Shown: positions 1 through 9,168 of the stretch, in pieces
Layout: each line of letters starts with the position of its first letter
Numbering within the stretch: position 1 is the first letter of the stretch
Origin: Comamonas sp.
GTDB lineage: Bacteria > Pseudomonadota > Gammaproteobacteria > Burkholderiales > Burkholderiaceae_C
Direction of reading: 5' to 3'
Length of the DNA stretch: 14,695 nt
NCBI GenBank assembly: GCA_018384835.1
Contig: JAHAYB010000103.1
Location: 1 to 14,695 of the forward strand
Position numbers and translations under genes: made by a program
The notes under the pieces: generated by a model
The model's database searches: none
What the model saw: only the letters and a program-made list of their open reading frames with translations
What the model was told of the DNA's origin: nothing

Positions 1-1172
<1,172 letters not shown>

Positions 1173-2093
1173 TTAAACGGCCTCTTCCGGCCAGTACAAA
1201 CGCATGGGGTTATCGACCAGCAGTTTTTGCTGTAACTCGACGGTGGGGGCAATGTGGGGGATGAAGTCCACCAGCAGGCCGTCGTCGGGCATGTGGTCTT
1301 TCAGGTTGGGGTGGGGCCAGTCCGTGCCCCAGAGCACACGGTCGGGGAATTCCTCGACCACGCGACGGGCAAAGGGCACTACGTCTTGGTAGGCGGCTTG
1401 CTCACCATCCAGCGCTTTGGGGCCGGTGACGGACAGGCGCTCGGGGCAGCTCACTTTGCTCCAGACGTTGGGATGCTCGCGCATGAATTGCAGGAAGAGG
1501 GCAAATTCTTCGCTGTCCACGCCTTTGGCAACATCGGGGCGACCCATGTGATCGACCACCACGGTGGTGGGCAGGGCGGTGAAGAAATCCCACAGCTCGG
1601 GCAAATCCACTGCCTCAAAATAAATCACGATGTGCCAGCCCAGCTTGGCAATGCGGGCGGCAATCTCCATCAGCTCGTCCTTGGGTGTGAAATCGACTAG
1701 GCGCTTGACGAAGTTGAAGCGCACGCCGCGTACACCGGCATCGTGCAGTTGTTGCAACTCTTCATCCGTCACGCTGCGTTTGACGGTGGCCACGCCACGC
1801 GCTTTGCCATTGCTGGCGATGCAGGCATCCACCATGGCGCGGTTGTCCGCCCCGTGGCAGGTGGCTTGCACGATGACGTTGCGGGCAAAGCCCAGGTGGT
1901 CGCGCAGGGCAAACAGTTGCGCTTTGCTGGCATCGCAGGGGGTGTATTTGCGCTCGGGCGCAAAGGGGAACTCTGCGCCGGGGCCAAAGACGTGGCAGTG
2001 CGCATCCACCGCGCCTGCGGGCAGTTGAAAGCGCGGTTGGCTGGGGCCAGCGTACCAGTCCAGCCAGCCGGGGGTTTTTTCAAAGGTGCTCAT
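1173..2093 (-). CDS. ligI: 2-pyrone-4,6-dicarboxylate (PDC) hydrolase
   Basis: Amidohydrolase-superfamily lactonase (PmdD in Comamonas) that opens 2-pyrone-4,6-dicarboxylate to 4-oxalomesaconate, a central step of the protocatechuate 4,5-cleavage route. Family marks: the beta-strand-1 HxH motif (DAHCHVFGP, His32/His34), His182 in VVDHMGRPD, and the catalytic Asp258 in WGTDWPHPN, matching the essential aspartate of LigI. Length 306 residues is normal for the family. Two ATGs lie in tandem (2096 and 2093). I choose 2093 because AGGAG then sits 5 bases upstream rather than 2; this start shares one base with the TGA of the upstream gene (TGATG), so translation is probably coupled. The presence of this enzyme argues that the operon serves protocatechuate, since gallate cleavage can give oxalomesaconate without PDC. 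Confidence 0.95.
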   Translation of the reverse strand: MSTFEKTPGWLDWYAGPSQPRFQLPAGAVDAHCHVFGPGAEFPFAPERKYTPCDASKAQLFALRDHLGFARNVIVQATCHGADNRAMVDACIASNGKARGVATVKRSVTDEELQQLHDAGVRGVRFNFVKRLVDFTPKDELMEIAARIAKLGWHIVIYFEAVDLPELWDFFTALPTTVVVDHMGRPDVAKGVDSEEFALFLQFMREHPNVWSKVSCPERLSVTGPKALDGEQAAYQDVVPFARRVVEEFPDRVLWGTDWPHPNLKDHMPDDGLLVDFIPHIAPTVELQQKLLVDNPMRLYWPEEAV

Positions 2094-3151
2094 CATGGCT
2101 CCTGGGGGGTGTTGTGGAGAGTGGTGGCTTGCAGATGTGCCAGCAGGCGGTCGGCCTCGGTGCGCCAGTCGCTGCTGCGGGCAAAATCGGGGGCGCTGCG
2201 CGAGCCAAAGATGCCGCTATCGGCCAGGTCAGCCATCCAGGCTTGGCGCTCGGTTGTGCCTTGGGCGCTAAAGGCGGGCAGCCCGGCTTCGCGCACGGTG
2301 TGGGCAGATTCGGCCATTTCCTCGCTGCGCCTGCGCCCGTGGGCAATCACGCGCTGGAAGAAGTAGCTAGCCTGTGCCTGCCAGTCCAAGCCGGGAAAGG
2401 TTTCTTGCAGGGATTCAAGTACGGCATCTTCCACACCGTAATGGCGGGCGGCGGTCAGGCTTTCAATCACCATGGCTTCCAGCCCTTTAATCATCACGCT
2501 GCGGCACATTTTGGTGGCTGATGCCACGCCCAGGCGCTCGCTAGCCACTTGGGCGGCAAAGCCCAGGGGTTGCAGCAGGGCTTGCAGGGCAGGGGCATGG
2601 CGGCCACCCAATAGCAGCGGTACGCGGATGCGGTAGGGCGGCACGCTGGTCATGACTGCGCCTTCCACATAGCGGCCACCGGCGGCATCGATGGCGGCAG
2701 CGGCAGCCTGTTTGCTACCAGGGCTTGCGGAGTTGAAATCCAGAAAAAACGGCGCAGCTTGTTCTGCTGCATCTGCCGCCGCTGCATCTGCTTTCATGCC
2801 CGCAGCACAAGCCTGGGCAGCGGCCACGGTTTGGCTGGCCGTTACGACGCTGATGATGCAATCCGCCTGCTGCGCCAGGGCGGCGGCGCTGGGCAGCAGC
2901 TCTACGCCATGCTGTTGGGCATGGGCTTGCAGGGCGGCGGCGGCATCAGCAGCTTGTGCGGCGTTGGCAGCGTTTGCATCCAGCTTGCGGTCGTAGGCCA
3001 GCACGCGCAGGTTTTGGGCGCAGAGGTCTTCGGCCAGGATGCGGCCTACCTCGCCATAGCCCAGCAAGCCAATGCAGCGCAGGGGCTGCGGGGCGGCAGC
3101 AGTAGTTGCGGCAGCGGCAGGTCGGGTGCTGTGGTGATTGGCTTGCTGCAT
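2093..3151 (-). CDS. NAD(P)-binding 6-phosphogluconate dehydrogenase-like protein with DUF1932 C-terminal domain
   Basis: Product of 352 residues. After a low-complexity Ala-rich leader (residues 1-24) comes a Rossmann fold with the dinucleotide motif GYGEVG at 31-36, as in the beta-hydroxyacid dehydrogenase/6-phosphogluconate dehydrogenase superfamily. A stretch at 207-227 (LGVASATKMCRSVMIKGLEAM) fits the usual active-site helix, with Lys214 as the candidate catalytic lysine and Ser218 where Asn is common; the C-terminal part resembles DUF1932. Its substrate is not known to me. It lies 6 bases after ligK and overlaps ligI by one base, with no visible Shine-Dalgarno site, so it is probably translated by coupling and belongs to the operon. 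It is not LigC, which is a GFO/IDH/MocA-type enzyme. It might reduce or oxidise a pathway hydroxyacid or keto acid, but that is inference. The poly-Ala leader makes the exact start less certain. Confidence 0.85.
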   Translation of the reverse strand: MQQANHHSTRPAAAATTAAAPQPLRCIGLLGYGEVGRILAEDLCAQNLRVLAYDRKLDANAANAAQAADAAAALQAHAQQHGVELLPSAAALAQQADCIISVVTASQTVAAAQACAAGMKADAAAADAAEQAAPFFLDFNSASPGSKQAAAAAIDAAGGRYVEGAVMTSVPPYRIRVPLLLGGRHAPALQALLQPLGFAAQVASERLGVASATKMCRSVMIKGLEAMVIESLTAARHYGVEDAVLESLQETFPGLDWQAQASYFFQRVIAHGRRRSEEMAESAHTVREAGLPAFSAQGTTERQAWMADLADSGIFGSRSAPDFARSSDWRTEADRLLAHLQATTLHNTPQEP

Positions 3152-3157
3152 GGCGGC

Positions 3158-3841
3158 TTAGTCGATGTAGCGCAGACCGGCTTTGGCCAGAGGCTCGCGC
3201 ATTTCGTACATGTCCAGGCCAAGGATGCCGCTGGCCAGTTTGTCGCGCTTTTCGCCCTCGAAACTTTCGCGTTTTTGGGCGGCGGCCAGGGTTTGGGCGG
3301 CGCGGGCGGCGGGGACGCACACCACGCCATCGTCGTCAGCCACGATGACATCGCCGGGCGTGACCCACATGCCCGCGCAGACGATGGGAATGTTCACCGA
3401 GCCTAGCGTGGCCTTGATGGTGCCTCTGCTGCTGATGGCGCGGCTCCAGACGGGGAAGTCCATTTTTTGCAGCTCTTTCACATCGCGCACACCGGCGTCA
3501 ATGATGAGGGCACGCGCCCCACGCGCTTGGAAGCTGGTGGCCAGCAAGTCGCCAAAATAGCCGTCCGTGCATTCGCTGGTGACGGCAGCCACCACCACGT
3601 CGCCGGGCTGAATTTGCTCGGCCACGACGTGCATCATCCAGTTGTCACCGGGTTGCAGCAGCACAGTGACTGCCGTGCCCGACACCTGTTTGCCGGGGAA
3701 GATGGGGCGCATATAGGGCTTGAGCAGGCCAACGCGACCCATGGCCTCGTGCACTGTGGCGCTGCCCAGAGCGGCCAGGCCGTCAGCAGCAGCGCGGTCA
3801 GCGCGGGTGATATTGCGATAAACAACACCGAGTTCGTACAT
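3158..3841 (-). CDS. ligK: 4-carboxy-4-hydroxy-2-oxoadipate (CHA/HMG) aldolase
   Basis: Class II, divalent-metal aldolase (PmdF/LigK) that splits 4-carboxy-4-hydroxy-2-oxoadipate to pyruvate and oxaloacetate, the last step of the pathway; members also cleave 4-hydroxy-4-methyl-2-oxoglutarate and decarboxylate oxaloacetate. The 227-residue length is standard. The signature IIDAGVRD ends at residues 119-120, giving the substrate-binding Arg119 and metal-linked Asp120; GDLLAT at 97-102 supplies the other conserved active-site loop. RraA-like proteins share this fold, but the operon context and the C-terminal extension support the aldolase. AAAGGAG lies 8 bases before ATG 3841, and the gene follows ligJ by 30 bases. 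Confidence 0.94.
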   Translation of the reverse strand: MYELGVVYRNITRADRAAADGLAALGSATVHEAMGRVGLLKPYMRPIFPGKQVSGTAVTVLLQPGDNWMMHVVAEQIQPGDVVVAAVTSECTDGYFGDLLATSFQARGARALIIDAGVRDVKELQKMDFPVWSRAISSRGTIKATLGSVNIPIVCAGMWVTPGDVIVADDDGVVCVPAARAAQTLAAAQKRESFEGEKRDKLASGILGLDMYEMREPLAKAGLRYID

Positions 3842-3871
3842 GGTGATTTCTCCTTTGTGTGTATTTTTGAA

Positions 3872-4906
3872 TTAACGGCCTTTGGCCTTGAGGGCGGCAT
3901 CCAGGCGGGTAAAGACGCGGCGGGCGTTGCCCTCGTAAATCCAGTAGCGGTCTTCATCGCTGAGGTTGGCCGTGGCCTCGATGTAGCGCTTGGTGTCGTC
4001 GTAGTAGTGGCCGCTTTGGGGGTCAATGCCGCGCACTGCGCCAATCATCTCGCTGGCAAACAGCACGTTTTTCACGGGGATGACTTTGGTCAGCAGGTCA
4101 ATGCCGGGCTGGTGGTAAACGCAGGTATCAAAGTAGATGTTATTGAGCAGATGTTCGTCGAGCAGCGGCTTTTTCATCTCTTGCGCCAAGCCACGGAAGC
4201 GCCCCCAGTGGTAGGGCGCAGCACCGCCACCGTGGGGGATGATGAATTTCAGCGTGGGGAAGTCTTTGAATAAATCGCCCTGGATGAGCTGCATCACCGC
4301 TGTGGTGTCGGCGTTCAGGTAGTGTGCGCCGGTGGTGTGGAAGCAGTCGTTGCAGCTCGTGGAGACGTGAACCATGGCGGGAATGTCGTACTCCACCATT
4401 TTTTCGTAGATGGGGTACCAGCTACGGTCGGTGAGCGGGGGCGATGTCCAGTGGCCGCCCGAGGGGTCGGGGTTGAGGTTGATGGCCACGTTGCCGTATT
4501 GTTCCACGCACTTGACCAACTCGGGAATGCAGGTAGCAGGGTCCACGCCGGGCGACTGGGGCAGCATGGCGGCAGGGATAAAGTAATCTGGAAAGAGCTG
4601 GCTGACGCGGTAGCACAGCTCGTTACACAGTGCTGCCCAGGTGCTGGAGGTTTCAAAATCCCCAATGTGGTGCGCCATATACGAGGCGCGGGGGCTGAAG
4701 ATGGTCAGGTCAGAGCCGCGTTCTTTCATCAGCTTGAGCTGGTTGTTCTCAATGGTTTCGCGGATATCGTCGTCGCTGATTTTTAGCTCGGAGACATTGG
4801 GCTTTTGCGCGGAGTCTTTCAGCGCGGCAATCTGCTTATCGCGCCATGCGCCTAGGGCGGCAGGGGCGGTGGTGTAGTGGCCGTGGATGTCAATAATCAT
4901 GGGCAT
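3872..4906 (-). CDS. ligJ: 4-oxalomesaconate hydratase
   Basis: Zinc-dependent amidohydrolase-superfamily hydratase (PmdE/LigJ) that adds water to 4-oxalomesaconate to give 4-carboxy-4-hydroxy-2-oxoadipate, the substrate of the next gene's aldolase. The 344-residue product shows the metal-site HxH at His8/His10 (IDIHGHY), and further family residues in MVHVSTSC, FIIPHGGGAAPYHWGRFRGL and ASEMIGAVRG. Similarity to Sphingobium LigJ is clear along the whole length from memory, including NLNPDPSGGHW and TCVYHQPGI. A Shine-Dalgarno-like AAAGGTG lies 7 bases before ATG 4906. The 72-base gap to the upstream gene contains a heptamer tandem repeat. Confidence 0.95.
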   Translation of the reverse strand: MPMIIDIHGHYTTAPAALGAWRDKQIAALKDSAQKPNVSELKISDDDIRETIENNQLKLMKERGSDLTIFSPRASYMAHHIGDFETSSTWAALCNELCYRVSQLFPDYFIPAAMLPQSPGVDPATCIPELVKCVEQYGNVAINLNPDPSGGHWTSPPLTDRSWYPIYEKMVEYDIPAMVHVSTSCNDCFHTTGAHYLNADTTAVMQLIQGDLFKDFPTLKFIIPHGGGAAPYHWGRFRGLAQEMKKPLLDEHLLNNIYFDTCVYHQPGIDLLTKVIPVKNVLFASEMIGAVRGIDPQSGHYYDDTKRYIEATANLSDEDRYWIYEGNARRVFTRLDAALKAKGR

Positions 4907-4949
4907 GGGGGTTCACCTTTCATCAACAAATAAAAATACAAATAAGGGG

Positions 4950-4970
4950 GTAGCAGGTAGCAGGTAGCAG
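4950..4970. repeat. Tandem heptamer GTAGCAG x3
   Basis: Three exact, uninterrupted copies of GTAGCAG (CTGCTAC on the operon strand), starting 8 bases after the stop of the ModA-like gene and ending 43 bases before the ligJ start. The repeat lies within the catabolic operon, between two genes read in the same direction. No hairpin was seen in it. See the finding on the other post-stop heptamers. Confidence 0.9.
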
Positions 4971-4978
4971 GGGCGGAT

Positions 4979-5719
4979 TTAGAGCGCCGCCATACCTTGC
5001 AAGCGCTTGGCCGCATCGGCAGCCGGGCTAGCCATAAAGGCCAGTACCGCTTGTGCTTGCGCCTGCGCTGGCTGGGGGCTGTTGGCTAGCACCGCGCCGC
5101 TAAAGATGGTTTCAATCGCGGCCTCGGCGGGCATATCGCCGACGATGTGGATGCCTGCCTCGTGAATCAATTCGCTGCGCTGCTGAAAGCCCAAGGCCAC
5201 TGTGCCCTGGGCAATCAGGCGGGCAACGGGAATGCCGGGGCTGGCTTGCACCAGCCGCGCTTGCAGTTGCTCATACAAGCCCCAGTCTTGCAACATGCGC
5301 AGCAGCGCCTGGCCGCTAGGTCCTGTGGAGTAGCCTATGCTGGGCGCAGCCAGCAGGGCGGCTTGCAGGGCGGGCAGGCTGGCAATGTCTGGCACGGCGG
5401 CGTTCTGCGCCACGGCTACGGCGGTGGTGGAGCGCATTAAATCGCGCTTGCTGCCGGCTAGCAGATGGCCGCTGGCCAGCAGGCGGTCAATTGCGTCTGA
5501 GGCGAGGAAGACCAAATCCAGCGCCTCCCCCGCTTGCACGCGCTGGGCGGCATCCACGCCGCCGACGGAGGTCAGTTCCACCGCTATGCCGCCATCGGCT
5601 TGCCAGGCCGCGAGCAAATCGGCCAAGACCTGGCGCGTAGCCATGGAGGAGATTCCGCGCAATGTGTGGCCAGCGTTGGCGGCGGCGGCTTGTTGGTCAG
5701 ACGGGGCGCTGGTGGGCAT
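4979..5719 (-). CDS. ModA-like substrate-binding domain protein without a signal peptide
   Basis: First gene of the catabolic operon; a 246-residue product resembling periplasmic type II solute-binding proteins of the molybdate-binding (ModA) group: GISSMATRQVLADL near the N-terminus, DLVFLASDAIDRL in the first lobe, GYSTGPSGQALLRML at the hinge-like region, and VALGFQQRSELI near the second lobe. The function is unknown to me. Unlike transporter-borne family members it shows no signal peptide, lipobox or membrane segment with any candidate start, and no ABC permease or ATPase genes accompany it, so it is probably cytoplasmic. I place the start at ATG 5719 because AAGGAG lies 10 bases upstream; in-frame starts at ATG 5764 and TTG 5776 would add only a polar, Lys/Asn-rich leader. 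It could bind an aromatic acid or pathway intermediate, or act as a tautomerase; both are guesses. Confidence 0.8.
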   Translation of the reverse strand: MPTSAPSDQQAAAANAGHTLRGISSMATRQVLADLLAAWQADGGIAVELTSVGGVDAAQRVQAGEALDLVFLASDAIDRLLASGHLLAGSKRDLMRSTTAVAVAQNAAVPDIASLPALQAALLAAPSIGYSTGPSGQALLRMLQDWGLYEQLQARLVQASPGIPVARLIAQGTVALGFQQRSELIHEAGIHIVGDMPAEAAIETIFSGAVLANSPQPAQAQAQAVLAFMASPAADAAKRLQGMAAL

Positions 5720-5815
5720 GGTGGGCTTGCTCCTTGCTTGGTTCTTATTGGATATGTCTTTCATTGTGAAGAGCAAAAGCCATGCTGGCTAGAGCAGTAG
5801 GCTTACTAGCAGTTA

Positions 5816-5833
5816 TGCTATAAATGAATAGCA
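5816..5833. promoter_or_regulatory. Inverted repeat in the lysR/operon divergent region (candidate operator)
   Basis: TGCTAT and ATAGCA form a perfect 6-bp dyad around a 6-base AT-rich centre, 43 bases before the lysR ATG and about 97 bases before the first operon gene on the other strand. The left arm overlaps TATAAA (5819-5824), a possible -10 box for lysR, which would suit self-repression. LysR regulators often bind dyads with a T-N11-A core; this one fits only approximately. It could instead be a dispersed palindrome. Confidence 0.4.
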
Positions 5834-5876
5834 ATGGATTGGGTTATGGTGGTTTAAGCATAGAAAGGCGTGGGTG

Positions 5877-6797
5877 ATGAATTTGCAGCAGTTGGAAACC
5901 TTTGTCTGCGTGGCCGAGTCCGGCAGCTTTAGCAAAGCGGCGGTGTTGCTGGATACCGCACAACCCGCCTTGAGCCGCCAGGTACGCGCCCTGGAAGTAG
6001 AGCTGCGCGAAAACCTGCTGCTACGCACAGGCCGGGGCGTAACCCTGACCGATGCTGGGCGGCGCTTGCTGGAACATGCCCACGCCATCTTGCAGCGCGT
6101 AGAACTGGCGCGTGACGACCTGCGCAGCCAGCGCGGCGAGCCGGTGGGCTTGATTACCCTAGGGCTGCCCCCCAGCCTGGCCAGGCGCTTAACCGTGCCC
6201 CTGGTAGAAGGCTTTAGCGCCGAAATGCCCAAGGCGCGGCTGGCGATTGTGGAAGGCTTTTCCATGCACATTGCCGAATGGCTGATGACCGGGCGCATCG
6301 ACCTGGGGCTGGTCTATACCCCCCAGCCCCACCCGCAAATTGAGGCCACTCCCGTTGTGCAAGAGCGCCTGTGCCTGGTCGGCCCTGCCGCTGCCTTGCG
6401 CGGGCGCAGCAGCGTGGCGTTTGCGGAGTTGGCGCAATTTCCCCTCATCATGCCCCAGCATGGGCAGATTTTTCGCAAGCTGATGGAGGCGCAGGCCACG
6501 CTCTCGCAACTCAAGCTCAATGTGGTGTGGGAAGTTTCTAGCGTGCCCGCCATTCTTGACCTGGTGCGCAAAGGCCACGGCTATGCCGCTTTAACGGACA
6601 GCGCCATCAGCGGCCAAGGCAATGCCGCCGACCTGTCTGAGCTGGTAGAGCTGCCGATTGATGACCCGGCCATCCTCAGCACCCTGTGCCTGGTGCAGTC
6701 CAGCAGCAAAAAAGTCACCCCACTGGTGCGCAGAACCTCAGAGCTGCTGCGCCGCCTGAGCGTGCAAATCTGCGCGGTGGAGAGTGGGGCGTTGTAG
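5877..6797 (+). CDS. LysR-family transcriptional regulator, probable controller of the divergent catabolic operon
   Basis: The 306-residue product has an N-terminal winged helix-turn-helix (about residues 1-60: LQQLETFVCVAESGSFSKAA, then TAQPALSRQVRALE and TGRGVTLTDAG) and a C-terminal co-inducer domain resembling type II binding proteins (about 90-295). It is transcribed away from the protocatechuate operon from a shared intergenic region of about 157 bases, the usual layout for a LysR activator of its neighbour; Comamonas pmd clusters also carry LysR-type regulators. The inducer is presumably protocatechuate or an intermediate, but nothing in the sequence shows which. ATG 5877 is preferred over GTG 5874 because AAAGG (5864-5868) is then 8 bases away. 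Convergent with the MscS-like gene. Confidence 0.92.
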   Translation: MNLQQLETFVCVAESGSFSKAAVLLDTAQPALSRQVRALEVELRENLLLRTGRGVTLTDAGRRLLEHAHAILQRVELARDDLRSQRGEPVGLITLGLPPSLARRLTVPLVEGFSAEMPKARLAIVEGFSMHIAEWLMTGRIDLGLVYTPQPHPQIEATPVVQERLCLVGPAAALRGRSSVAFAELAQFPLIMPQHGQIFRKLMEAQATLSQLKLNVVWEVSSVPAILDLVRKGHGYAALTDSAISGQGNAADLSELVELPIDDPAILSTLCLVQSSSKKVTPLVRRTSELLRRLSVQICAVESGAL

Positions 6798-6810
6798 GGG
6801 CGGCGGCTGG

Positions 6811-6908
6811 GCTGTAGCAGTCGCAGGGGGGGTACTGGCCTAGCAAGCGTGTCTGCGCTCTTTGCCTGCCGCTACAGCGACCAGCGACCAGCGACCAGCG
6901 ACTACAGC
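6811..6908. repeat. Intergenic inverted copies of GCTGTAGC around a CAGCGAC x4 tandem repeat
   Basis: Between the convergent lysR and mscS-like genes, GCTGTAGC (6811-6818) is matched inversely by GCTACAGC (6871-6878). Directly after it come four exact tandem copies of CAGCGAC (6875-6902), then CTACAGC again (6902-6908), so the array is bracketed by TACAGC. The mscS-like stop codon TAG is formed at 6904-6902, where the array begins on that strand (TCGCTGG units). The inverted pair could make a hairpin that helps end transcription, but there is no clear T tract. Array extent is certain; function is not. Confidence 0.8.
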
Positions 6909-7594
6909 TTGCCTTCTTCCTGGGGAGCGCTGGGTGCTGATGGCAGCATTTGCCCCGCAGCAGGCGCACCTCCATTTGCAGCCATGCCGTTTTTCTTCCC
7001 CTCTGGCACGGGCTGGCCTACTTTCCAGCGGCGCAGTACGCGCTGAAATACCAGGGCATTGGGAATTTGCAGCAACGCCCCGTTATTGCTCTGGGTCACG
7101 TCTTGCAAAGTGGTGTATAGCAGGTTGATATCCACCACCTTGCCCAGGGAGCCGGGTTTTTCTGCGGTATCGAGTAGCTCGATATGGTCGCCCACCACAA
7201 AGGGGCGAGAAGTCAAAATTAAAAAAGCACAAAACAGGTTGGAGAGCACACTCCAAGCGGCAAAAAATGCCACCGCCCCCACCGTAGCAAAGCCGGTAAA
7301 GGCCGACCACAGCACCGTTGCCGAGACCCCCAGGCGCTCCAGAATCAGCAAAATTGTGGTGCTCAAAATCAGCCAGCGCACCACCACGTTGACGGGCATG
7401 AGCAGTTCGCTAGGGAAGTCGTAATACACACTCACCCGCTGCACTACGCGCTTGAACATGCGCAGCAGCAGCCAAGCCGTTAGAACAATCAGCAGCACCT
7501 GCACGGCTGGAATAATGACTTCCAGCCAATCTTGTACCCACTCGGGCAGGTGGGTGCGCCAGGTGCGAAAGCGTTCTAGGGGGGTAATTTTCAT
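6902..7594 (-). CDS. Short MscS-family mechanosensitive channel
   Basis: Inner-membrane protein of about 230 residues that would open under membrane tension to release osmolytes. Three hydrophobic segments are visible (about 26-46, 67-87 and 92-117), the last being the pore helix. It is followed by the MscS core SNLFCAFLILTSRPFVVGDHIEL and the beta-domain ending QIPNALVFQR (compare IPN in E. coli MscS). The C-terminal alpha-beta vestibule domain is absent: after the beta domain there is only a Pro/Ala/Gly-rich tail (about residues 190-230). E. coli MscS has 286 residues. I choose ATG 7594 over an upstream TTG at 7612; neither has a good Shine-Dalgarno site. It starts 26 bases after lysS and is probably co-transcribed with it. 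Confidence 0.87.
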   Translation of the reverse strand: MKITPLERFRTWRTHLPEWVQDWLEVIIPAVQVLLIVLTAWLLLRMFKRVVQRVSVYYDFPSELLMPVNVVVRWLILSTTILLILERLGVSATVLWSAFTGFATVGAVAFFAAWSVLSNLFCAFLILTSRPFVVGDHIELLDTAEKPGSLGKVVDINLLYTTLQDVTQSNNGALLQIPNALVFQRVLRRWKVGQPVPEGKKNGMAANGGAPAAGQMLPSAPSAPQEEGKL

Positions 7595-7620
7595 GGTGGT
7601 GCTTGGGGGCAAGGGCGGGC

Positions 7621-9168
7621 TTACGCCTGCTCGCGGCGCAAAGCCGGGAACAGAATCACATCGCGAATGCTGGCGCTGTCGGTCAGCAGCATCATCAGGC
7701 GGTCAATACCGATGCCGCAGCCGCCGGTGGGGGGCATACCGTATTCCAGAGCGCGTACAAAGTCATGGTCAAAGTACATGGCTTCATCGTCGCCGCTGTC
7801 TTTGGCTTCGACTTGGGCGTTAAAGCGCTCTACTTGGTCTTCCGCGTCGTTTAACTCAGAGAAGCCGTTGCCGAACTCGCGCCCGGTGATGTACAGCTCA
7901 AAGCGCTCGGTGACTTCTGGGCGCTCGTCATTGGCGCGTGCCAGGGGGGAGATTTCTGTGGGGTGCTCCATGATGAAGGTGGGGTTCCACAGTTTTTCTT
8001 CCACCACTTCTTCAAAGTAGAGCACTTGCAGGCTGGCCAGGCTGCGGCTGCTGAGTTTGTCCTTGTCTTCATTCATGCCCAGTTTGCGCAGGGCGTTAAT
8101 CAGCCAGTCGCGGTTGCTGACGTTCTCACCCGCCTCGGTGTATTTGACGATGGCCTCGGGCATGGTCAGGCGCTCAAACGGTGCAGCCAAATCGACGGGC
8201 TTGCCCGCGTAGGTGCAGTCCAGCGTGCCCACGGCTTTCATGGCGGCATCGCGCACCAAGGCTTCGGTAAAGTCCATCAGGTCGCGGTAATTCCACCAGG
8301 CGGCGTAGAACTCCATCATGGTGAACTCAGGGTTGTGGCGCACGCTAATGCCTTCGTTGCGGAAGTTGCGGTTGATTTCAAACACGCGCTCAAAGCCGCC
8401 CACCACCAGGCGCTTGAGGTAGAGCTCTGGTGCAATGCGCAGGTACATATCTTGGTCTAGCGCGTTGTGGTGGGTGATGAAGGGCTTGGCGTTGGCACCA
8501 CCAGGGATGGGGTGCAGCATGGGGGTTTCGACTTCTAAAAAGTCATGCGCCACCATAAATTCACGAATACCGGCCACAGCCTTGCTACGCGCCACAAAGC
8601 GCTGGCGGGCGGATTCGTCCATCATCAAATCGACGTAGCGCTGGCGTACTTTTTGTTCCAAGTCGGCCATGCCGTGGAATTTGTCGGGCAGGGGACGCAG
8701 GCTTTTGGTGAGCAGGCGAATGCTGGTGGCTTTGATGGATAGCTCACCGGTTTTGGTCTTCATCAGCGTGCCTTCGGCGGCAATGATGTCGCCCAAGTCC
8801 CACTTTTTGAAGTCGGCATAGACCGCTTCGCCCACTGCGTCGCGGGTGATATAGATTTGGATGCGGCCTGTGGCATCTTGCACCGTGGCAAAGCTGGCCT
8901 TGCCCATGACGCGCTTGAGCATCATGCGCCCGCCCACGCTGACGGCCAGCGCCTGCGCTTCCAGTGCTTCGCCCTCTTGCTCGCCATATTGGGTTTGCAG
9001 GGCAGCGGCGCGGTGCTGGGGTTTGAAGTCGTTGGGGAAGGCGGCGGTGCCTTGGGCTTTGGCCTGCTCGCGCAAAGCTCTGAGCTTGTCGCGGCGCTCG
9101 GCAATGAGTTTGTTTTCTTCTTGGGGACTGGCCTGCTGGGCAGCGGCTTGGAGATTTTCTTCAGACAT
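7621..9168 (-). CDS. lysS: Lysyl-tRNA synthetase, class II
   Basis: Charges tRNA-Lys with lysine in the cytoplasm. The 515-residue product has an N-terminal OB-fold anticodon-binding domain (about 70-155, including [19 protein letters not shown]) and the class II catalytic core: motif 1 region around 195-222 (FLEVETPML), motif 2 at 264-288 ([10 protein letters not shown] then [11 protein letters not shown]) and motif 3 at 482-491 ([10 protein letters not shown]). The frame stays open upstream to 9342, but ATG 9168 begins the family-typical sequence (MSEENLQ), so the extension is not counted. The Shine-Dalgarno site is weak. Divergent from the YggT-family gene across 189 bases; the mscS-like gene follows closely. 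Confidence 0.97.
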   Translation of the reverse strand: MSEENLQAAAQQASPQEENKLIAERRDKLRALREQAKAQGTAAFPNDFKPQHRAAALQTQYGEQEGEALEAQALAVSVGGRMMLKRVMGKASFATVQDATGRIQIYITRDAVGEAVYADFKKWDLGDIIAAEGTLMKTKTGELSIKATSIRLLTKSLRPLPDKFHGMADLEQKVRQRYVDLMMDESARQRFVARSKAVAGIREFMVAHDFLEVETPMLHPIPGGANAKPFITHHNALDQDMYLRIAPELYLKRLVVGGFERVFEINRNFRNEGISVRHNPEFTMMEFYAAWWNYRDLMDFTEALVRDAAMKAVGTLDCTYAGKPVDLAAPFERLTMPEAIVKYTEAGENVSNRDWLINALRKLGMNEDKDKLSSRSLASLQVLYFEEVVEEKLWNPTFIMEHPTEISPLARANDERPEVTERFELYITGREFGNGFSELNDAEDQVERFNAQVEAKDSGDDEAMYFDHDFVRALEYGMPPTGGCGIGIDRLMMLLTDSASIRDVILFPALRREQA

